From Neisseria bacilliformis (lineage in GTDB: Bacteria; Pseudomonadota; Gammaproteobacteria; Burkholderiales; Neisseriaceae), in the NCBI RefSeq assembly GCF_014055025.1, contig NZ_CP059571.1, positions 1,240,001 through 1,304,000 on the forward strand: 64,000 nucleotides of DNA, given 5' to 3'. The notes below the pieces were generated by a model, which ran no database searches, was not told the DNA's origin, and saw nothing but the letters and a program-made list of their open reading frames with translations. Each line of letters starts with the position of its first letter. The stretch's first letter is position 1. Below, piece by piece: positions 35,457 to 42,934 of the stretch. The translations under genes were made by a program, and so were the position numbers.

Positions 35457-35987
35457 TCAGGGCAGGCAGCGTTTGGGCTTTTTGCTGTAACAGTCGGCCG
35501 AGCCGATGCCGATGCTCCAATAGTTGTTGCCTTTGGGCAGTTCGAGGGCGAGCAGTTCGGCTTCGTGCGGGTATTCGGCCATCATCTGCCGGATTTCGTC
35601 TTCGTAGGTTTCGCGCCAGATGGCGGTGTTGATGCCGCAGAAGCGGTAGGAGTAGGGCGCGTCGCCGGTGATTTTCGCGCCGCCGTTGTGCCGCTCGAGC
35701 AGGGCGTAGAGTTCGCCCGAGGGCAGGGCGAACGGGTCTTGGCCGTAGATTTCCACGCTGTTGCCGCTTTGCAGGAAGGGGCCTTCGGGGATGTCGAAAA
35801 AGTCCACGATGCCTTGTGTGTCGAAATAAACGTGGCAGTCGAGCGTTTCGTAGTAGAAGGCGTGGTTGTTTCGGTTGCAGGGTTCGCCCAGGAGGGCGAG
35901 GGCGTCTTCTTTGCGGCAGCCGAAACCGAGGCGGCCTCTGCCGGCGATTTCCAGCCCTTCGAGCGGGCGCAGGACGAGGTGTGCCAT
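35457..35987 (-). CDS. Hypothetical protein between rbfA and truB
   Basis: The start at 35987 lies four bases after the rbfA stop, so translation is probably coupled. The 176-residue product is soluble and acidic, with an N-terminal alpha/beta part (G-R-L-G-F-G-C-R-K-E-D-A-L-A-L-L-G-E-P) followed by a beta-rich segment (C-H-V-Y-F-D-T-Q-G-I-V-D-F-F-D). It carries five or so cysteines but has no signal peptide. No family is recognised. The insertion of this gene between rbfA and truB suggests no obvious role in RNA modification. Confidence 0.75.
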   Translation of the reverse strand: MAHLVLRPLEGLEIAGRGRLGFGCRKEDALALLGEPCNRNNHAFYYETLDCHVYFDTQGIVDFFDIPEGPFLQSGNSVEIYGQDPFALPSGELYALLERHNGGAKITGDAPYSYRFCGINTAIWRETYEDEIRQMMAEYPHEAELLALELPKGNNYWSIGIGSADCYSKKPKRCLP

Positions 35988-35991
35988 CGGT

Positions 35992-36363
35992 TCAGCCTTC
36001 CACGGGTTTTTCGGCGGCAACCTGTTCGATCAGGTGGGAAATGCTCATGCCGCGTTCGAGCGATTGGTCGTATTTGAAATGCAGTTCGGGCGTTTTGAAG
36101 AGCTTGATGCGTTTGGCCAGCTCGCTGCGCAGGTGGCCCTTGGCATGTTCGAGGGCTGCTTCGGTAATGTCGCGGGTGCTGTCGTCGAGCACGGTGTAAT
36201 AAATGGTGGCGTGGCTGTAATCGCGGCTTACGTCCACTTCGTTGATGGTGATGAAACCGGCGCGCGGGTCTTTCAGGCCGGTGCGCACCATTTCGGCCAG
36301 CTCGCGCATGATTTGTTCTTTGACACGGTCTTGGCGGGCATAGCCCCTGCGGGTTTTGTTCAT
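35992..36363 (-). CDS. rbfA: 30S ribosome-binding factor A
   Basis: RbfA is a KH-type protein required for maturation of the 5' end of 16S rRNA and for cold adaptation. The 123-residue product has the family stretches Y-A-R-Q-D-R-V-K-E-Q-I-M-R-E-L, D-P-R-A-G-F-I-T-I-N-E-V-D-V-S-R-D and L-R-S-E-L-A-K-R-I-K-L-F-K-T-P-E-L-H-F. The ATG at 36363 follows AAAGGACGCCG. A -10 hexamer lies at 36403-36408, divergent from lpxL. Confidence 0.95.
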   Translation of the reverse strand: MNKTRRGYARQDRVKEQIMRELAEMVRTGLKDPRAGFITINEVDVSRDYSHATIYYTVLDDSTRDITEAALEHAKGHLRSELAKRIKLFKTPELHFKYDQSLERGMSISHLIEQVAAEKPVEG

Positions 36364-36402
36364 TCGGCGTCCTTTAAAAAAGCACTCGGCAAGTCGGGGC
36401 GC

Positions 36403-36408
36403 ATTATA
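36403..36408 (-). promoter_or_regulatory. -10 hexamer for rbfA
   Basis: GCTATAAT on the minus strand, 40 bases from the rbfA ATG. Confidence 0.5.
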
Positions 36409-36420
36409 GCCCAATTGCCG

Positions 36421-36426
36421 TATAAT
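36421..36426 (+). promoter_or_regulatory. -10 hexamer for the lpxL-type gene
   Basis: CCGTATAATGCC, 13 bases from the divergent rbfA -10. The leader of about 100 bases contains a DUS. Confidence 0.45.
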
Positions 36427-36534
36427 GCCCGCCTTCCTTTGTTTAGGGCGGGTCGGCAATGCGTAAAACCAATGCCAACAGACCTTAGGCCGTCTGAAAA
36501 ACACGCTTTCGCGCCGCCCAAATCCGTATCCCCT

Positions 36535-37404
36535 ATGAAGATTCTGTTTGCCCTTTTGTATCTGATACAGCTTCTGCCGTTTTCCCTAATCCAGAAAACG
36601 GGTGCCGCGCTGGGGCTGGCCGCCTATTGGCTGGCCGCGCCGCGCCGCCGCATCGGACGCGTCAATCTGGAAAAATGCTTTCCCGAATGGGATGCAGACA
36701 AACGCGAAGCGGTGCTCAAAGCACATTTCAAACAGATGGGCATACTGGTGGCCGAATACGGCCTGTATTGGTACGGCGATGCAGGCCGTCTGAAAAAGCT
36801 GGTGCGCTACCGCGACAAACATTATCTCGACGACGCGCTCGCGGCGGGCGAAAAAGTTATCCTGCTCTACCCGCATTTCACCGCCTTCGAGTTGGCCGTG
36901 TACGCGCTCAACCAGGATGTGCCGCTGGTGAGCATGTACTCCCACCAGAAAAACGCAGCGCTCGACGCGCAAATCCTCAAAGGCCGCCACCGCTACAACA
37001 ATGTCTTCCTCATCGGCCGCACCGAAGGGTTGCGCGCCATCATCAAAGAACTGAAAAAAAGCAGTGCGCCCTTCCTCTACCTGCCCGACCAGGATTTCGG
37101 CCGCAAAGATTCCGTGTTCGTAAACTTTTTCGGCATTCAGACGGCCACCATCGCCGGACTCAGCCGCATCGCCGCCCTCACCAGTGCGAAAGTCATCCCC
37201 GCCATCCCCACGCGGCAGGCCGACGGCACGGTCGAGTTGCGTTTCTACCCCGCCTGGGAAAACTTCCCCACCGACAACGCGCAAGCCGACGCGCAGCGCA
37301 TGAACGACTTCATCGAAGCGCGCGTGCGCGAGCAGCCCGAACAATACTACTGGCTGCACAAACGCTTCAAAACCCGCCCCGAAGGAGAAGCGGGGTTTTA
37401 CTGA
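36535..37404 (+). CDS. lpxL: LpxL/HtrB-type lipid A acyltransferase
   Basis: This inner-membrane enzyme transfers a secondary acyl chain to lipid A. The start at 36535 (M-K-I-L-F-A-L-L-Y-L-I) begins a hydrophobic anchor; the 289-residue length matches the family. The catalytic HX4E motif is H-F-T-A-F-E, followed by conserved blocks S-M-Y-S-H-Q-K-N, R-T-E-G-L-R-A-I-I-K and P-D-Q-D-F-G-R-K-D-S-V-F-V-N-F-F-G. Symbol is by family; LpxL versus LpxM cannot be settled from the sequence alone. It is followed by a DUS terminator. Confidence 0.88.
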   Translation: MKILFALLYLIQLLPFSLIQKTGAALGLAAYWLAAPRRRIGRVNLEKCFPEWDADKREAVLKAHFKQMGILVAEYGLYWYGDAGRLKKLVRYRDKHYLDDALAAGEKVILLYPHFTAFELAVYALNQDVPLVSMYSHQKNAALDAQILKGRHRYNNVFLIGRTEGLRAIIKELKKSSAPFLYLPDQDFGRKDSVFVNFFGIQTATIAGLSRIAALTSAKVIPAIPTRQADGTVELRFYPAWENFPTDNAQADAQRMNDFIEARVREQPEQYYWLHKRFKTRPEGEAGFY

Positions 37405-37428
37405 ACGCACAAGCCGAAGCTGCCCGAA

Positions 37429-37470
37429 AGGCCGTCTGAAAAACACCGCCGCTGTGTTTTCAGACGGCCT
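37429..37470. terminator. DUS hairpin between lpxL and tpiA
   Basis: Perfect inverted DUS pair 25 bases after the stop. Confidence 0.75.
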
Positions 37471-37577
37471 TTCCGCCGCCGCCCGCCCCCGCAGGTGCGG
37501 CAGGCGGTGCAGGCGGCAGGCAAATTCGGGTACAATCGCGCCCGCCCGAAACCGGAAAATTTGAAAGAATAAAGAAT

Positions 37578-38333
37578 ATGTGGAACAAAAAATGGGTGGT
37601 CGGCAACTGGAAAATGAACGGCCGCCTGCACGAAAACGACACCCTGCTGTCCGAAATCCTCGCCCTGCCGCCGCAGCCGAACGTCTGCATCGGCATCGCT
37701 CCGCCCGCCGTCTACCTGCAACAGGTGCGAAACGCAACGCAAAACGCCCCACACAACACCATCCTCCCCTGCGCCCAAGACCTCAGCCGCTTCCCCGGAA
37801 CAGGCGCATACACCGGCGAAATCTCGGCCGCCATGCTCAAAGACGCAGGCGCGCAAGCCGTCCTCGTCGGCCACTCCGAACGCAGCCTGTATTTCAATGA
37901 AACCAACGACGAGCGCAGACAAAAAATCGAAAACGCTCTCGCTGCCGGATTAATCCCCCTGCTGTGCGTCGGCGAAAACCTGCAAGAGCGCGAAAACGGC
38001 GACGAAAAAACTACCGTTGCCCGCCAGTTGTCGGTATTGAAAGGTCTGCAAACCGACACATTCGCCATCGCCTACGAACCCGTGTGGGCAATCGGCACAG
38101 GAAAAGTCGCCAATAAAGAACAAATTGCGCAAATGCACCATTTTATTTACAACGAAGTCTTGTCATTCGGAAACAGCGGTGCTAATATCCGCATTCTTTA
38201 CGGGGGCAGCGTCAACGAAACAAACGCAGCGGAAATCTTCTCCGCAGCCCATGTAGACGGAGCCTTGGTAGGCGGAGCGTCGCTTTCGGGCAAACAGTTT
38301 TCCGCCATCATCCGAGCCGCAGAACAAGCCTGA
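37578..38333 (+). CDS. tpiA: Triosephosphate isomerase
   Basis: This glycolytic enzyme interconverts dihydroxyacetone phosphate and glyceraldehyde 3-phosphate. The 251-residue TIM barrel shows the catalytic Lys (G-N-W-K-M-N-G), His (G-H-S-E-R-S), Glu ([11 protein letters not shown]) and phosphate loop (Y-G-G-S-V-N). A TACAAT at 37531-37536 may be its -10. It precedes secG by four bases, so the two form an operon. Confidence 0.97.
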   Translation: MWNKKWVVGNWKMNGRLHENDTLLSEILALPPQPNVCIGIAPPAVYLQQVRNATQNAPHNTILPCAQDLSRFPGTGAYTGEISAAMLKDAGAQAVLVGHSERSLYFNETNDERRQKIENALAAGLIPLLCVGENLQERENGDEKTTVARQLSVLKGLQTDTFAIAYEPVWAIGTGKVANKEQIAQMHHFIYNEVLSFGNSGANIRILYGGSVNETNAAEIFSAAHVDGALVGGASLSGKQFSAIIRAAEQA

Positions 38334-38337
38334 ATTT

Positions 38338-38676
38338 ATGGAAGCATTTAAAACCCTGATTATGATTTTGAACGGTTTCGCCGGATTAGCCATCATCCTG
38401 CTCGTTCTCATGCAGCACGGAAAAGGTGCGGACGCAGGTGCTTCCTTTGCCAGCGGCAGCGGCAGCGCGCAAGGCGTATTCGGCTCGGCAGGCAGCGGCA
38501 ACTTCCTCAGCCGCAGCACCTATATCGCCGCAACCGTATTTTTCGCCACTTGCCTCGCTCTGACCTATATATACAGCCATTCGGGCAAAGGCAAGCTGGA
38601 TTTCAGCAACGTACAGCAAAGTGCACCCGTAAAAACACAGCCTGCCGCACCTGCCGGAAACGGCGAAGTGAAGTAA
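38338..38676 (+). CDS. secG: Preprotein translocase subunit SecG
   Basis: SecG is the small two-helix subunit of the SecYEG translocon. The 112-residue product has the two membrane helices (residues about 3-22 and 55-77) separated by the Gly/Ser-rich loop (G-A-D-A-G-A-S-F-A-S-G-S-G-S-A-Q-G-V-F-G-S) typical of SecG. The C-terminal tail is Pro/Ala-rich. It is co-transcribed with tpiA and lies directly before tRNA-Leu. Confidence 0.95.
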   Translation: MEAFKTLIMILNGFAGLAIILLVLMQHGKGADAGASFASGSGSAQGVFGSAGSGNFLSRSTYIAATVFFATCLALTYIYSHSGKGKLDFSNVQQSAPVKTQPAAPAGNGEVK

Positions 38677-38691
38677 AAAATTGATTTTCCT

Positions 38692-38777
38692 GCCGACATG
38701 GTGAAATTGGTAGACACGCTATCTTGAGGGGGTAGTGATCCTAGATCGTGCGAGTTCAAGTCTCGCTGTCGGCACCA
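38692..38777 (+). tRNA. tRNA-Leu (anticodon GAG), CCA encoded
   Basis: An 86-base class II tRNA. The acceptor stem is G-C-C-G-A-C-A with T-G-T-C-G-G-C, the anticodon stem C-T-A-T-C/G-G-T-A-G encloses loop TTGAGGG (anticodon GAG), there is a variable arm and T-loop TTCAAGT, and the 3' end is ACCA. Its 3' end (38753-38778) is the attachment site of the mobile element that follows. Confidence 0.95.
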
Positions 38778-38778
38778 A
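38753..38778 (+). other. attL core (tRNA-Leu 3' end)
   Basis: The sequence from AGTTCAAGTC to CACCAA at the tRNA 3' end is repeated with one substitution and one missing base at 47009-47033. Confidence 0.75.
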
Positions 38779-38786
38779 CATCCGAA

Positions 38787-38815
38787 AACAGCCCCACCGC
38801 GCGGGCTGTTTTTTT
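38787..38815 (+). terminator. Rho-independent terminator after tRNA-Leu
   Basis: AACAGCCC / GGGCTGTT stem with an 8-base loop and a T run. A near copy lies at 47041-47069 beyond the right attachment site. Confidence 0.85.
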
Positions 38816-38819
38816 ACAT

Positions 38820-38996
38820 CCAACGCCGTCCAACGCCGTAAACCAAACGCCCGCCCAGTAAGGATTTGCGCCTGTTTCCCTCTTTCCGTTTTCCCGTCTT
38901 GGCAGTCTAACGCCGTCTAATCCCATCCGATTGAATCAACCAAACTCAGGGGGTATTATTTGGGGTATCTGCAAATATCCCCGAAAAAATACCCCC
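38820..38996 (+). promoter_or_regulatory. Putative integrase arm sites and int operator
   Basis: Contains CCAACGCCGTCCAACGCCGT at 38820-38840 and GTCTAACGCCGTCTAA at 38905-38920, both recurring at the right end (47072-47087 and 47159-47174). Inverted GGGGTATT motifs follow (38949-38957, 38962-38968, then ATATCCCC 38975-38982 and AATACCCCC 38988-38996) immediately before the integrase ATG. Roles are inferred from position. Confidence 0.45.
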
Positions 38997-38999
38997 AAA

Positions 39000-40196
39000 A
39001 TGCCGCTAAACGACCGCCAAATCAGAAACGCCAAGCCTGCCGCCAAGCCCTACAAGCTGGCCGACGGCGGCGGGCTGTATTTGGCCGTTACCCCCGCAGG
39101 CGGGAAATCGTGGCGGCTGAAATACCGTATCGACGGGAAAGAAAAGCTGCTGACTATCGGCAAATATCCCGCCGTTTCCCTGCTGGAAGCCCGCCAAGCC
39201 GCCGAACAGGCGCGGGCAGGCTTGGCAAGGGGCGCAGACCCCGCCGCCGCCAAGCAACAGGCCAAAGCACAGCGGCAGGCCGCACTGCAAAACACGTTTG
39301 AGAACATCGCCCGCCGCTGGTATGCCGACAACCGACACCGCTGGAAGCCCAACCACGCCGCCCGCCTGCTGGCCTATTTGGAAAAGGACGTTTTCCCCGC
39401 CATCAGCGGCGAGCCGATAGACGCAATCAGGGTAAACGACATCAAAAGCCTGTTAGCCGACGTTTTGGCACGGGGAGCAATCAACACGGCGGAAAAAATC
39501 CGCGATTGGATAGGGGCGGTTTTCGACTATGCGGCCATGCTGGAAATCACAGACCGCAACCCCGCCCGCGCCCTGAAAGGCTTTCTGCCCAAGCGTGCAA
39601 CCGAACATATGCCCGCCCTGCCACGCGAAGAACTGACCGAGTTTTACCGCCGCTTGACCGCCGCCGACATCAAGCGGCAGAACAAAATAGCCCTGCTGCT
39701 GATTATGCTGGTATTTGTGCGCAATACCGAACTGCGCGGCGGCAGATGGGCGGAAATTGATTATGAAGCCCGCCTTTGGACAATCCCCGCCGAACGGATG
39801 AAACGCCCGCGCGTGCATACCGTGCCGCTGGCCGCCTGGCCGCTGGAACTGCTGCGCGAACTGCACACCCTCACCGGCAACACGCCCTATCTGTTTCCGA
39901 GCCGCACCAACGCGGAAGGCTACATATCCGACGCAACATTAACGCGCATCATCGAGCGGATGGGCTACAAAGGCATTGCCACAATCCACGGCTTCCGCAG
40001 CTTGGCAAGCAGCGTATTGAACGAACAGGGATTCAATCGGGACGCCATCGAACGGCAGCTTGCCCATGTAGAGGAAAACAGAATCAGGGCGGCATACAAC
40101 CGCGCCGACTACATGGCCGAGCGGCGAGAAATGATGGACTGGTACGCCGACTTTCTGCGGCGGCACTATCAGGCCGCCATGACGGACACCCGATAA
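39000..40196 (+). CDS. int: Tyrosine recombinase / integrase with DUF4102 arm domain
   Basis: The ATG at 39000 (M-P-L-N-D-R-Q-I-R-N-A-K) is the standard start; an in-frame TTG upstream would translate the att region. The 398-residue protein has the DUF4102 arm-binding domain (G-G-G-L-Y-L-A-V, K-L-L-T-I-G-K-Y-P), a SAM-like core-binding domain, and a catalytic domain. The catalytic domain holds the Arg of R-N-T-E-L-R-G-G-R-W, H-G-F-R, a second His in Q-L-A-H-V, and the Tyr in A-A-Y-N-R-A-D-Y. All catalytic positions appear intact. It belongs to the P4-type family that targets tRNA genes and lies next to its attachment site. Confidence 0.95.
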   Translation: MPLNDRQIRNAKPAAKPYKLADGGGLYLAVTPAGGKSWRLKYRIDGKEKLLTIGKYPAVSLLEARQAAEQARAGLARGADPAAAKQQAKAQRQAALQNTFENIARRWYADNRHRWKPNHAARLLAYLEKDVFPAISGEPIDAIRVNDIKSLLADVLARGAINTAEKIRDWIGAVFDYAAMLEITDRNPARALKGFLPKRATEHMPALPREELTEFYRRLTAADIKRQNKIALLLIMLVFVRNTELRGGRWAEIDYEARLWTIPAERMKRPRVHTVPLAAWPLELLRELHTLTGNTPYLFPSRTNAEGYISDATLTRIIERMGYKGIATIHGFRSLASSVLNEQGFNRDAIERQLAHVEENRIRAAYNRADYMAERREMMDWYADFLRRHYQAAMTDTR

Positions 40197-40198
40197 AG

Positions 40199-40223
40199 AC
40201 CGCCCCGAAAGGCGGCTTTTTTT
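40199..40223 (+). terminator. Rho-independent terminator after int
   Basis: CCGCC/GGCGG stem followed by a run of seven T. Confidence 0.75.
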
Positions 40224-40290
40224 ATCTGTCATGATTTGCGCGGGCGTGAAACTGTTTGACCCGTTCGAGTAAAGGCCGTCTGAAACCGCC

Positions 40291-40314
40291 GCCCGCAGAA
40301 ATGCGGGCTTTTTT
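40291..40314 (+). terminator. Second terminator between int and alpA
   Basis: GCCCGCA/TGCGGGC stem, GAAA loop, then T6. Confidence 0.75.
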
Positions 40315-40325
40315 ACGCCCGATTG

Positions 40326-40360
40326 AAAGGCCGCCTGAAACACCGTTCGGGCGGCCTTTT
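40326..40360 (+). terminator. Third terminator-like hairpin before alpA
   Basis: AAAGGCCGCC and GGGCGGCCTTTT arms, a DUS-like hairpin (AGGCCGCCTGAA). The remaining bases to 40480 show no other feature. Confidence 0.6.
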
Positions 40361-40480
40361 CCCTTTCCAAGCAAAAAAAGCGGCCTTTGTACTGAAACGG
40401 GACTTTGCGGGGGAAAGCCGCCCGCCCGCCTACCATCCGCCCATCATCCAACCACGCCCAACACGGCAGAAAGGCAGACT

Positions 40481-40699
40481 ATGCAAACCATACCGAGCTT
40501 TATCGACGCCAACGGCCTTGCGCAGGCTTTCAGCGTTTCCGTATCGACAATTTGGAACTGGAACAACCCCAAAAGCCGCCACTACCGCCCAAACTTTCCC
40601 AAGCCCGTCAAAGTATCCGCCAACGCTACCCGCTGGCCTGCCGACGAAGTGGCCGCCTACATGGCCGATTTAGCCGCAGCACGGGAGGCCGCCCAATGA
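40481..40699 (+). CDS. AlpA-family regulator / excisionase
   Basis: The 72-residue product starts at 40481 after AGAAAGG. It has the AlpA/excisionase winged-helix layout: a helix-turn-helix (G-L-A-Q-A-F-S-V-S-V-S-T-I-W-N-W), then F-P-K-P-V-K-V-S-A-N-A-T-R-W-P-A-D-E-V, the R-W stretch typical of AlpA. In P4-like elements such proteins control integrase expression and excision. Its TGA overlaps the ATG of the next gene (ATGA), so the two are translationally coupled. Confidence 0.85.
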   Translation: MQTIPSFIDANGLAQAFSVSVSTIWNWNNPKSRHYRPNFPKPVKVSANATRWPADEVAAYMADLAAAREAAQ

Positions 40700-40980
40700 A
40701 AAACGCCCGAAACACCGGTAAAGGCATTTCAGGCGCGGCACAGAAAGCGAGCCGCCATTGTAACCCTTTCCGCCCCAACAGCCAAAACGCGGAAATCCTT
40801 GCCATCCTGCAAAGCGGGCAGAGCCTTACCCATTACGAAGCCGCACAGATGGGCATCATGGCCTTTACCGCCCGCATCAACGAAATCAGGGCGGCGGGCT
40901 TCCCCGTTGTCTGCACCATGACCGCCCATGAGAACAAGCACGGCAAAACCGTCAAGCGCGGAGTATTCACGCTGGCATAA
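40696..40980 (+). CDS. Winged-helix DNA-binding protein of the element
   Basis: The 94-residue product overlaps the alpA stop by ATGA. It has a basic N-terminus and a helix-turn-helix (A-E-I-L-A-I-L-Q-S-G-Q-S-L-T-H-Y-E-A-A-Q-M-G-I-M-A-F-T-A-R-I-N-E-I-R), followed by a wing-like strand pair ending K-R-G-V-F-T-L-A. Similar small helix-turn-helix proteins occur in phages and islands; a regulatory role is likely but the target is unknown. Confidence 0.75.
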   Translation: MKNARNTGKGISGAAQKASRHCNPFRPNSQNAEILAILQSGQSLTHYEAAQMGIMAFTARINEIRAAGFPVVCTMTAHENKHGKTVKRGVFTLA

Positions 40981-40981
40981 C

Positions 40982-41004
40982 TGCAATTATTGCAATTTTA
41001 TTGC
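40982..41004 (+). promoter_or_regulatory. Repeated TGCAATT motif before the Mor-like gene
   Basis: Three tandem TGCAAT/TTGC blocks (TGCAATTATTGCAATTTTA then TTGC) in an AT-rich gap; possibly an operator or promoter region. Confidence 0.3.
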
Positions 41005-41025
41005 GTGAAATATCGTTTTCAAGCA

Positions 41026-41496
41026 ATGATATGGCAGAAAACAACAGCAAACACCCCTAACCTTGCCGAATTGGAAAACATGAAACTGCCCAAACTCACC
41101 CCCGAAAACCTGCCGACTGTCCGCCCCTACCTGCCCGATACCTTCCTGCAACTGGAAACCGTGGCCGGTACGCAAACCGCCCTACTGCTGGTGTCCGAGC
41201 ATGGCGGGGAACAATACCCCGTTGCCAAAGGCGCAACGAAACAGGGCAGGCGGCGCACCGCCCGTATTGCCGCCCTTATCGGCGAAGCCGCCGCCCTGCG
41301 CCTTGCCGCCGCCTACGGACAACAGCGCAACATTGCCATACCGGCCTGCCGCAAGGCGCGGGAAGTGCTGCGCAACCGCGAAATCCGCGCCGCCTACGAT
41401 ATGGCGGAAGGTTCGGGCATGACCCCCGCCGCCCTTGCCCGCCGCTACGGATTGAGCCAACGGGCAATCTTCAACATCCTCAAACGCAGCGAATGA
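41026..41496 (+). CDS. Mor-like transcription activator of the element
   Basis: Product of 156 residues from ATG 41026 or 138 from ATG 41080; neither start has a strong ribosome site. The C-terminal part matches the Mor/Martha-type helix-turn-helix of Mu-like phages: R-N-R-E-I-R-A-A-Y-D then M-T-P-A-A-L-A-R-R-Y-G-L-S-Q-R-A-I-F-N-I-L-K-R. Mor activates middle transcription in phage Mu. Here it would be expected to switch on the downstream operon or respond to a helper. It is followed after 11 bases by the DUF1804 gene. Confidence 0.75.
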   Translation: MIWQKTTANTPNLAELENMKLPKLTPENLPTVRPYLPDTFLQLETVAGTQTALLLVSEHGGEQYPVAKGATKQGRRRTARIAALIGEAAALRLAAAYGQQRNIAIPACRKAREVLRNREIRAAYDMAEGSGMTPAALARRYGLSQRAIFNILKRSE

Positions 41497-41507
41497 AAGG
41501 ATAAACC

Positions 41508-41993
41508 ATGCATCACGAAACGACACGCCAAGCCCTGCGCAACGCCTACATCAACGGCGCAAACATGGAAACGGCGGCGGCAGACTGCGGGATATGCCTG
41601 CGAACCGCCTACGCATGGAAGGCCGAGGCCAAGGCCGCAGGCGACGACTGGAACAGACTACGGGCGGTGTACACGCTGTCAAACGTGGAGGCGACGGCGC
41701 AGGGCGTGCTGCGCCGCATGATGGGGCAGTATGACAAGGCGGCGTTGGATTTGGAGGCCGACCCCGATTTGCCCGCCGTCAAGCGTGCCGAAGTGCTGGC
41801 GACGCTGGCCGACGCGTTGGCGAAAACCGTCGCCGCCAACAAGCGGCTGATGCCGGAAACCTCGGATTTGGCGGCGGCAGTGCGCGCGCTGGGCTTGCTG
41901 ACGGCCTTTACGGTGGAACGTTATCCGCAGCACGCCGCCGCGCTGGCCGAAATCATCGAGCCTTTCGGCGAAGTGCTGGAAAAGGCCGTCTGA
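41508..41993 (+). CDS. DUF1804 protein (Mu-like, small-terminase-like)
   Basis: The ATG follows AAAGGATAAACC. The 161-residue protein starts with a helix-turn-helix (A-A-A-D-C-G-I-C-L-R-T-A-Y-A-W-K-A-E-A-K-A-A-G-D-D-W) and has a helical C-terminal half, matching DUF1804 of Mu-like prophages, thought to be a small terminase-type DNA-recognition subunit. No large terminase is present in the element. In phage satellites a lone small terminase can redirect helper packaging; that role here is inference. The last four codons and TGA come from an embedded DUS (E-K-A-V-stop). Confidence 0.7.
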   Translation: MHHETTRQALRNAYINGANMETAAADCGICLRTAYAWKAEAKAAGDDWNRLRAVYTLSNVEATAQGVLRRMMGQYDKAALDLEADPDLPAVKRAEVLATLADALAKTVAANKRLMPETSDLAAAVRALGLLTAFTVERYPQHAAALAEIIEPFGEVLEKAV

Positions 41994-42249
41994 ACTTGAC
42001 AACCAAACCCAGAGATTGCAGAATCGCGGCCTCTCTCTCCAAAAAAACTTAGCCCGAATCGGCAGGGTGAAACGCCGATTTTTCACGCCTATATCTTTCA
42101 GGCCGTCTGAAAACTTTTCAGGCGCAGCCGTCAAGCTATGGCGGTGTCTGCCAACCGTAAGGCGCAGGCCGGTTTCTAAGTTACCGGAGAGAGCACCGCC
42201 CCCAATTTTGGGGATTCTCAAACTCTCAAAAAACTTAGGAGGCCATCAA
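41994..42249 (+). ncRNA. Structured leader / possible antisense-type regulatory RNA
   Basis: A 256-base gap with unusual order. CTCTCTCC near 42031-42037 is complementary to GGAGAGAG near 42184-42191. A CAAAAAAACTTAG motif (about 42036-42050) is repeated as CAAAAAACTTAGG directly at the ribosome binding site (about 42224-42239). CCCC-AATTTT-GGGG forms a local hairpin. The layout (complementary tracts plus a copy of the RBS region) recalls phage immunity leaders such as C4-type RNAs. Identity is uncertain; a DUS also lies at about 42102-42113. Confidence 0.3.
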
Positions 42250-42567
42250 ATGGCAAAACTTCAAACCCGCGCCGACGCGCAATCTATCCAAACATCCCCC
42301 GTTTCCCATCAGGAAAAAACCGTAACCATTCCCCGCGCCCTTGCCGAACAGGCATCAACATCCCTGTTTGACTTCATCGCCTTTCTCAAACACGCCGACA
42401 CCATCGGCATGACCGCCCGCCGCCTGCTGGAAACAGGCGACATCCAAACCGCCCGATACCAGCTTGAACTGCTGGCATCGCTGGCCGAAAACGTCCGCCC
42501 GCCCGAGCCGCACGCCTATGCCCTTTGGGAAGCCGTAGAGGCCGCCGACAAGGCGCAGGGCTGCTAA
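42250..42567 (+). CDS. Small helical protein of the element
   Basis: The ATG is fixed by a perfect AGGAGG at 42237-42242, the strongest ribosome site in the element. The 105-residue product is soluble and helical, with D-F-I-A-F-L-K-H-A-D-T-I-G-M-T-A-R-R-L-L-E-T-G-D and a Pro-rich turn near the end. No family recognised. Because its start is overlapped by the structured leader, its translation is probably regulated. It could be an early control or derepression protein. Confidence 0.65.
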   Translation: MAKLQTRADAQSIQTSPVSHQEKTVTIPRALAEQASTSLFDFIAFLKHADTIGMTARRLLETGDIQTARYQLELLASLAENVRPPEPHAYALWEAVEAADKAQGC

Positions 42568-42709
42568 TCCCCCATTCCCGCCCCGCACAGGCTTTCAGAC
42601 GGCCTTTTGCGGCGCGGGGCATATCTACCCCTTTCCCATACCCCAAACCCCGCCAAAAGCGCACACAAAGCCATTATTGCGCCAGTTGCGCGGGAAGAAA
42701 GGCAAAGCC

Positions 42710-42931
42710 ATGTTTATCGCCGTTGTATCCATCCCCAACCCCAAAGCCCGCGCGGGCGAAGCCTTTACACACGTTTGGGCATCGCTTGGTGCATACCCCA
42801 CACCCGAACAGGCGCAGGCCGCTATCGACCTCTACGCCGCAGAAAACCTAGTACAGGAAAGCCGTATCAGCCAAGCCCTGCCGCGCTTTTTCTTTCAAGG
42901 CAGGCGGCTGCCTGATTCTGCAAGGGGGTAA
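42710..42931 (+). CDS. Small conserved-type protein, paralogue 1
   Basis: The 73-residue product starts after AGAAAGG. It reads I-A-V-V-S-I-P-N-P-K-A-R-A-G-E-A-F at the N-terminus and ends L-P-R-F-F-F-Q-G-R-R-L-P-D-S. It is clearly paralogous to the N-terminal part of the protein starting at 43177. Function unknown. It precedes the next gene by three bases. Confidence 0.65.
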   Translation: MFIAVVSIPNPKARAGEAFTHVWASLGAYPTPEQAQAAIDLYAAENLVQESRISQALPRFFFQGRRLPDSARG

Positions 42932-42934
42932 GCC

